From the NCBI RefSeq assembly GCF_003966125.1, contig NZ_RXMA01000019.1, forward strand, positions 48,413 through 112,412: a DNA stretch of 64,000 nt. Reading direction: 5' to 3'. Positions 57,944 through 64,000 of the stretch are shown here, in pieces (the stretch's first letter is position 1; every line of letters starts with the position of its first letter). This DNA comes from Azospirillum griseum (GTDB lineage: Bacteria; Pseudomonadota; Alphaproteobacteria; Azospirillales; Azospirillaceae). The translations under genes were made by a program, and so were the position numbers. Below the pieces are notes generated by a model that was given only the letters and a program-made list of their open reading frames with translations, was not told the origin of the DNA and made no database searches.

Positions 57944-60730
57944 TCAAATACCTGCGATAACATCATGCACTTCCTCCGGTCGAAACGCCACTCCCCAAAC
58001 CCATTCCCCGAACCCGCCGGCGGCGTTCACCGCCTTCACCCACTCGTCCAGCGCGTCGCGCTTGGCACGGTTCTGCGGGCTGTCTTCGCCCTTGATCTCC
58101 AGGGCCAGCGTCTTGCCGTTTGACAACCTGACGATGAAGTCGGGGATGTAGCGCCGTCGGGAACCAGCCCACAGGTAATGAACTTGGAAGCCAAGGTGAT
58201 CGTTCTTGGCATAGGCAATCACGTTGGGGCTTCTCTCAAAGGCGTTGGCCGCGTATTGCTCCCATGCCGAGTCGCCGACAACATGGCTGATGTGGGATTT
58301 GACCGTCGGGGTGGCCGGTTTGGTCGTGTACCAAGTCCGCATCTGTGCCGTTGAACCGATGGGGTTCTCCTCGTCATAGATCGGTTCCAGCTTCGTCGTG
58401 TTCTGCTCCCGGACGTAGCGCAACAGATGCTGGACAACGAGATCGATGTTGAGCGCGACCAGAATACGTTTCCTCAACGGGTCCTGATGGAACAGCGACG
58501 GGATATCCAACAGGTTGGATGTCAGGAAATGCTCAACCAGCCGGATGAGCTGGAAAACCAGAAAGCCCTCCGTCCCCTTAAAGCTCTGACGCAGCTCGGC
58601 AAAGCCCTTGCGCGCCGCTTGGAAGGTCAACCGCTGAAGCCGGAAGCCATCAGGAAGGGCTTCAAGGTCGATACGCGTTACCTTGCTCATGTCAGTGGCA
58701 CCGCCCAGCGCCGGAGCAAGATCGGTAGAAATCGGGGTTGCCGCTGGGTTCAGCTGAAGAGCCTCCACCCGAGTCCAATCCACCGTGAGAGTCGGCCGCA
58801 CCACCGTTTCAATCCGCAGCACGTTCGGCCAACGGATCTCCAGCGCGCCACGGTCGGGAAGAACCTCGATCTGCGTGCTGGGCTTGGGTGGGGGCGGCGC
58901 TTCTCCAGCATCGCCGACATTCTGGCTGATCGACAGCGGCACGCCGAACACGTTGACGTATTCAGGGATGAAAAGCCCGTTGTCATCGGTGTCGTAGGAG
59001 ACGCGCCGCAGACCGCGACCGATCACCTGTTCGCACAGAAGCTGAGAGGTGAAGGCACGTAGCCCCATGATGTGGGTAACGTTCTTGGCGTCCCACCCTT
59101 CCGAGAGCATCGCGACGGAGACGACCTTCTGAAGCTCCTGGCCGGCTCCTCCGCGCTTGCCCACGCTGTCGACGATGGCGCGCAGCAGATCTTCCTTCTT
59201 CAGCTCTAGAAGGGCTTCCTTCCGCGTTTCCGGCAGATCGGCGGCATCGATGATCGCCTTGAGCTTGGCCTCGTAATCTTTGTCGGCAGCGGCGGCCTCG
59301 CCCAGTTCCGCCTTCTCCAGCACCTTCGAGTCGACTCGCAGCGTCTTCGTCGGGGCATGGAGTTCCGGCCAATGAGCATCGCCATGGCTGAAATAATGCT
59401 CGATCCTGGCGGCGGTTTCGGTGCGGTTGCAGACGGTCAGCATCACCGGCGGCGAATGATGACCGGCATCCTGCCATTGCTGAAGCGTGATCCGCCAATC
59501 GGCACCGAGCAGGGTATAGGCGTCCTGCACCAGCTTGGGCAGGGCTTCATGCGGCTGCGCCTTGCGGTTCAGGTCCTCCGACACCGACGGGTCGCGATAG
59601 ATGTGGTACAGGCGGGACCGCAGCGTCCGGGCATCGGGCAGGGCGTCATCCCGCACCACCACGCGCGGCGTCTTCACCAGCCCGGCTTCGATGGCGTCGT
59701 TCAGGCCGAAATCGGACACGATCCAGTCGAAAAGGGCGGTGTCGGTGCTGGCCTTGCCGGTGGGGGCGAAGGGCGTTGCCGACAGGTCGAAACAGCGCTG
59801 GATACGCCGGGTCTTGTGGATGCGGTCCAGCCCTTCGATCCAGCGGGTCGCCTCGTCCAGGTCGATGCCCTGTTCCTCGGCGACCTTCTTGCTGATCTTC
59901 AGTTCCGGCGGCTTGCGATAGGCGTGGTGGGCCTCGTCGTTGATGACCACGATATCCCGGAAGCTCACAAGCGGACCCAGCACGCGACGGGCAAAGGCGG
60001 CGTCCGACTCAGCACCCTTCTTCACCACCGACCGTTTCGGCTCCTTCAGTGGCATCAGGGTGTGCCAGTTCTCGATCCGGATGACCGCCTGGTTCAACTT
60101 CTGGCGCAACGCCTCCGACGGGCAGAGCGAGAAGGCATCATAGTAATTGTCCGGCTCGCCAGGATAGAGCACGCGCAGCCGATCCTTCACGGTCAACCCC
60201 GGCGCCACGATGAAGACGGCTCGGCTGAAATCCTTGTTGCGCTTGGGATAGGTCAGAGCGTTCAGCACCTGCCATGTGATGATCATCGCCATCACCGTGG
60301 TCTTACCGGCGCCCGTCGCCATCTTGTTGCAAAGTCGTTCCCACGGGCCGCCATCGCCGGGCACATAGATGCCCTGGCGATATTCCGCCGCCGCCTCCAC
60401 CCACCAGATCAGCGTCTCGATCGCTTCAAGCTGGCAAAAGTAGAAGGGGTGCTGTCGGGCCGCCCGGTCGTGCCAATGTTCCAGAAGCCGGCGGGAAACG
60501 CTGGTGACACCGGGATAATCGGCGTCGCGCCAGCGGTCCACCCGCTGGCGGATGTCGTTGACCTGGGGCAGTTCCTCGGTTCGGCGGGTATTGTTGCGGA
60601 TGTCGAAGATCTCATAGGCGGCGGGCCGCCGTTCCGGGCGGATCACCAGCGTGCCGCCCGGCCCTTCCACCCAATGCTGTTCCGGGCACTGGAAGGCGGA
60701 ATTGATGATGAGAGACTGGGGGGTATTCAC
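57944..60730 (-). CDS. res: Type III-like restriction endonuclease (helicase-nuclease, Res)
   Basis: A 928-residue restriction subunit. The superfamily 2 helicase motor has Walker A MATGAGKTT (Lys143), Walker B INDEAHHAY, motif III LSATPF and motif VI QVIGRGLRR. The C-terminal nuclease domain shows the PD-(D/E)xK signature: YIPDF (Asp864) and LEIKGE (Glu878, Lys880). All catalytic residues needed for ATP-driven translocation and cleavage are present. It begins 10 nt after the mod stop, so mod-res are co-transcribed, the Type III order. It is longer at the nuclease end than classical EcoP1I-type Res; relatives of the BPTD_3080 type seem closest, from memory. Confidence 0.9.
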   Translation of the reverse strand: MNTPQSLIINSAFQCPEQHWVEGPGGTLVIRPERRPAAYEIFDIRNNTRRTEELPQVNDIRQRVDRWRDADYPGVTSVSRRLLEHWHDRAARQHPFYFCQLEAIETLIWWVEAAAEYRQGIYVPGDGGPWERLCNKMATGAGKTTVMAMIITWQVLNALTYPKRNKDFSRAVFIVAPGLTVKDRLRVLYPGEPDNYYDAFSLCPSEALRQKLNQAVIRIENWHTLMPLKEPKRSVVKKGAESDAAFARRVLGPLVSFRDIVVINDEAHHAYRKPPELKISKKVAEEQGIDLDEATRWIEGLDRIHKTRRIQRCFDLSATPFAPTGKASTDTALFDWIVSDFGLNDAIEAGLVKTPRVVVRDDALPDARTLRSRLYHIYRDPSVSEDLNRKAQPHEALPKLVQDAYTLLGADWRITLQQWQDAGHHSPPVMLTVCNRTETAARIEHYFSHGDAHWPELHAPTKTLRVDSKVLEKAELGEAAAADKDYEAKLKAIIDAADLPETRKEALLELKKEDLLRAIVDSVGKRGGAGQELQKVVSVAMLSEGWDAKNVTHIMGLRAFTSQLLCEQVIGRGLRRVSYDTDDNGLFIPEYVNVFGVPLSISQNVGDAGEAPPPPKPSTQIEVLPDRGALEIRWPNVLRIETVVRPTLTVDWTRVEALQLNPAATPISTDLAPALGGATDMSKVTRIDLEALPDGFRLQRLTFQAARKGFAELRQSFKGTEGFLVFQLIRLVEHFLTSNLLDIPSLFHQDPLRKRILVALNIDLVVQHLLRYVREQNTTKLEPIYDEENPIGSTAQMRTWYTTKPATPTVKSHISHVVGDSAWEQYAANAFERSPNVIAYAKNDHLGFQVHYLWAGSRRRYIPDFIVRLSNGKTLALEIKGEDSPQNRAKRDALDEWVKAVNAAGGFGEWVWGVAFRPEEVHDVIAGI

Positions 60731-60740
60731 GACCGGCTTC

Positions 60741-63700
60741 TCACTCGTCCAGGGCGACGATCTTCAGGGACTCGATACCCCGGTCGTCCACGATCTTCAC
60801 CGCGATGCGCCGGTTGTCGCCGGCCGCGAACGGCAGCGACACGGTGCCGTGGAACTGCGACAGCAGCCCTTCATCCAGTTCGGCCCGGATGGTCTTTTTC
60901 AGGCGGTTCCATCCGCCCTTCTTGTCGGCCATCGGGAAGAACACCTGATGGGGAAACAGGGAACGCTGGTCGTAATCGATGTCGAGCGACCACATCGCGA
61001 TCTTGTTCTTGCCCCCGGAAATCAGTTCCCCCGCCTTTGGATCGAAATAGTCGAAGCCGTTGACCTCGACCTCCCACAGGCCATCGGAGCGACGGCGGAC
61101 ATCCACATCAGGCTGTCCCATCAGCCAGAAGCTTTGATTGCTCGACCGCGCCTTCTTCAGATCCTCGGTCAGCAGGTCGGTGTTCATCTGCGCCTTCAGC
61201 AGCGTCACCCCCGGCCATTTCACCTCGTCGATGTCCTTGGAGGCCTCGGGATCGAAGGTGAAGGCGCAGAAGACGATGAATTTCGGTGCGGGCCGCAGGG
61301 TTTCCGCTTCCGACAGCGCCCGTTCGACCTGCCGCTGTTCCAATGCCGCATGTTCGGGGCCGAAGCTGACGACCACACGTTCTCCGCTGTCGGCAAAGGT
61401 GCCGATGGCGTGCAGGTGGCGCAGGCCGGGAACGGTTTCCAGCTCGGCGAAGCGCAGCGTCTGCCCACCCTTGCCGCGGATGCCGGTCTTGATCAGCTCA
61501 TCCCGCCAAAGGGTTTGCCGCGAGGTTTCGCCGGACCGGGCGACCGTCACCGTCGCCTCGTCGGCCGGCAGGGTTTCGTCCAGCGCCAGCACGGTTGGGT
61601 TCGGCACCGCCTCTACCGTGAAGGGGCCGGTGATGCGCAGCTTATTCCGCTCCGGTTCCGGCTGGTCGTACAGGGTTTCCGGTTCGGCATGGGCGGAGAT
61701 AGAGCGGTCCATCTCCCTCTGCATGGCCTGACGTGCAGCGCGGAAGACGTCGAAAGCCGGGCGTGCGGCGCCGGGCCATTCCTCCGGCCAGTCGCACGGC
61801 ACTTCCCATTCATGCAGGGTTTCGCCTTTGGCAAACGTCACCTTTTTGCCCTTACGTACTCCCTGATCCGGCGTGAAGGGGGGCGTATTCTTTAGCCCGG
61901 CATTGAGCGTGGCAAGCGCCGCCGTTATTACCGGATGCATTCTGTTATAGATCTCATCGATCTCAGGGTTGTTGGCGATAGATTTCAAGGTTACGTGAGG
62001 CACCGTTTTATAGATAAATCCACCCTTCAGACCTTCATGTGGATAACGAAGCGCATAATAGTCAAAACTAGCGGTCATCAGCCGCTGCTTTGCCAGCGTC
62101 ACGGCAACCCGCGACGTATCGCATGTGATCCAACGCCGTCCCCACTTTTCAGCGACGAACGCAGTCGTGCCCGAACCACATGTTGGATCAAGCACTAAAT
62201 CACCGGAATCAGTGGTCATGAGAAGGCATCGCTCAATTGCCCTCATGGATGTTTGGACGACATATACCTTGGTATCTCCGAATCCACTTTGCCTAGTATC
62301 TTCCCAAATGTCATTGCTAGGTTTGAAGGGGAAATCGTCCAGATATCTTGTAAATCCTAGAGTATTCCCACTTGCTATAAGCCTTCCCGCTTTGCTAATA
62401 CGATCTAGCCCGCTCTTGTCTGTGCTAAATGTCCGTTGCCCAGGGCTAAATTCCTTGTTCTGAAATTTAAATAATTTAACGTCATTTTCTTGTGGAGGAC
62501 GAGCGCTTGTTATAGGGTTTGGTCGAAAAACTCTTGAATTAGCAGGAATGTCAACAACCCCCAGGGCCTCCTCATTAGTTAAATTTCTCCGAGCTCCATT
62601 GCTCAATTCGATAAACCTCAGGTTATAGTCGTCACTTGGCGTTCTGGATTCATAAAGAGAATGGTACTTTACGTTATCCCGATTTTTGGCATACCAAATG
62701 ATAAAATCACAAGTTGTATCCAAGAGGGTGCTAGCTTTTCCTGTGGTTTTTCTAAAAATAATCTGCGCGCAAAAATTTTCTTTTCCGAAAATCTCATCCA
62801 TAATATTGCGAACAAAATGTACATTCTCATCAGAGATTTGGACAAAAATACTTCCGCTTTCGGATAGAAGTTCATGAGATAGAAAAATTCTATCTTTTAG
62901 GTAAGTCAAATAAGAGTGAATCCCGAGTTCCCAAGTATCCCGAAATGCCTTTATCATCTCCGGTTCTTGAGTGAGATCACTGTCCGCTCCATCCTTCACG
63001 TCGCGTTTGTTGGTAAACGGCTGGAAATTTGACCCATACTTGATGCCATAGGGTGGGTCGATGTAGATCATCTGCACCTGCCCGGCCATGCTTTCCTTCT
63101 GGATCAGGGAGTTCATCACCAGCAGGGAATCACCCGCGATCAGGCGGTTGGACCAGTTCTTTTCATGCCGGTAAAAATCCACCGCCTGCCGCAGCGGCAG
63201 GGTCTCGAAGGGGGCCTCGAACAGCCCCAACTGCACCGCCCGCTCGACCGTTTCCTTACCGGACTTCAGCCGCTTGCGAACGGCGGACAGGATGCTGGCC
63301 GGGTCGATGCGCTCATGCACATGCAGCGACACCGTATCGACGGCGAAGCTGGTGTGTTCGGCTTTGCCCGTCCAATTCAGATAGGGGGATTGCAGCCGCT
63401 TCAGTTCGGTCAGGGCGTCACGCATGCGCTCCAGATCGCCGCTGTCCAGCGCGTCGTCGATCAGCTTTTCGATGGCGGCCCGGCCGCTGTCGAACTGCAA
63501 TGCCGGGTCGATGTGGGGATCGTAGGCCCAGACGGTCTTCGGACGGTCGGGATCGTTTTCCGGATGCACCATGCCGACCTCCGGGTTATTCACCCGCTTG
63601 TTGAGGTGCCGATAGCTGATGACCTGTGCGTCTTCGGTCGGCTTGGCGCCCTTCCGGGACTTCTGCCTTCCACCCGACGTTGGTTTCCGTGTGGCTGGTG

Positions 63701-64000
63701 CCTCTTCCGTGTGGGTCAGGGTGAAGCCGTCCTCGGTTTCCTCCTCGTCCTCTTCGATCTCGACAGGGCCGTCCTCGTCCTCCTCAAGGGCGACAGAGGT
63801 TTCCTCTTCATCCTCAATGACAACCGGCTCCTCCGCTGGAACCCGGCGCACGGAACCGCCTTTGCCGCGTCCGCGTTCCAACACGCCCTCATCGATCAGG
63901 CTGTCGCGCGCCGTTAGGAGCCGATTCAAAATAGATGAATCGGCTTGGCTTGTGGTGCGGTCGGGGATTTTCAGCGGGAGTCGCTGCGGGTAGACTCGAC
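60741..64000 (-). CDS. mod: Type III-like DNA adenine methyltransferase (Mod), 5' end outside the window
   Basis: More than 1085 residues. The reading frame stays open to the right edge (…RLPLKIPDRTTSQADSSILN), so the true start lies beyond 64000; the TTG at 63929 is not it. Order: a winged-helix-like N-terminus (LLTARDSLIDEGVLERGRGK), a Glu/Asp-rich linker, then a beta-class methylase. Motif IV, IYIDPPYGIKYGS, is at about 63060-63030. The target-recognition region follows, then motif I, LVLDPTCGSGTTAF, at about 62200-62150. A long C-terminal part of about 450 residues has no name. Residue order (IV before I) and the res gene downstream identify it as Mod. The specificity is unknown. Confidence 0.88.
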   Translation of the reverse strand, partial: RVYPQRLPLKIPDRTTSQADSSILNRLLTARDSLIDEGVLERGRGKGGSVRRVPAEEPVVIEDEEETSVALEEDEDGPVEIEEDEEETEDGFTLTHTEEAPATRKPTSGGRQKSRKGAKPTEDAQVISYRHLNKRVNNPEVGMVHPENDPDRPKTVWAYDPHIDPALQFDSGRAAIEKLIDDALDSGDLERMRDALTELKRLQSPYLNWTGKAEHTSFAVDTVSLHVHERIDPASILSAVRKRLKSGKETVERAVQLGLFEAPFETLPLRQAVDFYRHEKNWSNRLIAGDSLLVMNSLIQKESMAGQVQMIYIDPPYGIKYGSNFQPFTNKRDVKDGADSDLTQEPEMIKAFRDTWELGIHSYLTYLKDRIFLSHELLSESGSIFVQISDENVHFVRNIMDEIFGKENFCAQIIFRKTTGKASTLLDTTCDFIIWYAKNRDNVKYHSLYESRTPSDDYNLRFIELSNGARRNLTNEEALGVVDIPANSRVFRPNPITSARPPQENDVKLFKFQNKEFSPGQRTFSTDKSGLDRISKAGRLIASGNTLGFTRYLDDFPFKPSNDIWEDTRQSGFGDTKVYVVQTSMRAIERCLLMTTDSGDLVLDPTCGSGTTAFVAEKWGRRWITCDTSRVAVTLAKQRLMTASFDYYALRYPHEGLKGGFIYKTVPHVTLKSIANNPEIDEIYNRMHPVITAALATLNAGLKNTPPFTPDQGVRKGKKVTFAKGETLHEWEVPCDWPEEWPGAARPAFDVFRAARQAMQREMDRSISAHAEPETLYDQPEPERNKLRITGPFTVEAVPNPTVLALDETLPADEATVTVARSGETSRQTLWRDELIKTGIRGKGGQTLRFAELETVPGLRHLHAIGTFADSGERVVVSFGPEHAALEQRQVERALSEAETLRPAPKFIVFCAFTFDPEASKDIDEVKWPGVTLLKAQMNTDLLTEDLKKARSSNQSFWLMGQPDVDVRRRSDGLWEVEVNGFDYFDPKAGELISGGKNKIAMWSLDIDYDQRSLFPHQVFFPMADKKGGWNRLKKTIRAELDEGLLSQFHGTVSLPFAAGDNRRIAVKIVDDRGIESLKIVALDE
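61880..63045 (-). other. Low-G+C segment inside mod (motif IV to past motif I)
   Basis: The stretch from just after DPPYG to about 280 bases past motif I (towards the 3' end) is visibly AT-richer than the two flanks of the same gene, with many TAA/ATA/TTT runs. The frame remains intact, and both methylase motifs are conserved, so the part between them, the target-recognition region, is foreign-looking in composition. Confidence 0.6.

Overview
The window is high-G+C chromosomal DNA from an alphaproteobacterium, most like a member of the Rhodospirillales (an Azospirillum-type organism). The evidence is the gene content and order: rplU-rpmA-obgE-proB...proA-nadD-rsfS-rlmH-gpmI-envC-ctpA, a J-domain gene with cobS-cobT, aroK-aroB, aroA-cmk-rpsA beside a TIGR02300 gene, RegB/RegA, and a small membrane gene plus a 653-residue exported protein ahead of xerD. 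The genus cannot be fixed from the sequence alone.

1-13 kb, minus strand: a housekeeping string for ribosome biogenesis (rplU, rpmA, obgE, rsfS, rlmH), proline synthesis (proB, proA), NAD synthesis (nadD), glycolysis (gpmI) and cell-envelope cleavage (EnvC-like factor, CtpA protease, start of a divergent polysaccharide deacetylase). A plus-strand TSUP permease and a HAD phosphatase gene sit between proB and proA. Two REP-type palindromes lie at the 5' ends of envC and nadD. 13-26 kb: tRNA-Ser(CGA), an oxidoreductase/TetR pair with two clear operators, cobalt chelatase cobS-cobT, BolA, small unknown genes, aroK-aroB and xerD.

26.8-48 kb: an inverted-repeat AT-rich element at the 3' end of xerD, malate synthase, accA, a Crp/Fnr regulator with a nearby palindrome, the RegB/RegA redox system, an ABC-2 exporter, lpxD, an RNA methyltransferase, a large hybrid histidine kinase followed by a diguanylate cyclase response regulator, and a pair of molybdopterin (MoeA-type) genes, one fused to a periplasmic-binding-protein-like domain. 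48-55 kb: an HD-GYP protein, rpsA, cmk, aroA, a TIGR02300 protein and tRNA-Ala(GGC).

55-64 kb is the accessory region. Next to tRNA-Ala lies a broken tyrosine integrase. Then comes a 48-nt 3' half of tRNA-Gly(CCC), which looks like an attachment-site remnant. Right after it the base composition drops sharply and a 435-residue protein of unknown function is encoded. Beyond it are a helicase/nuclease (Res) and a DNA methyltransferase (Mod) of Type III-like restriction-modification. The central part of mod is itself low in G+C, and mod runs off the right edge of the window. This island is the best candidate for an undescribed (probably defence-related) locus.
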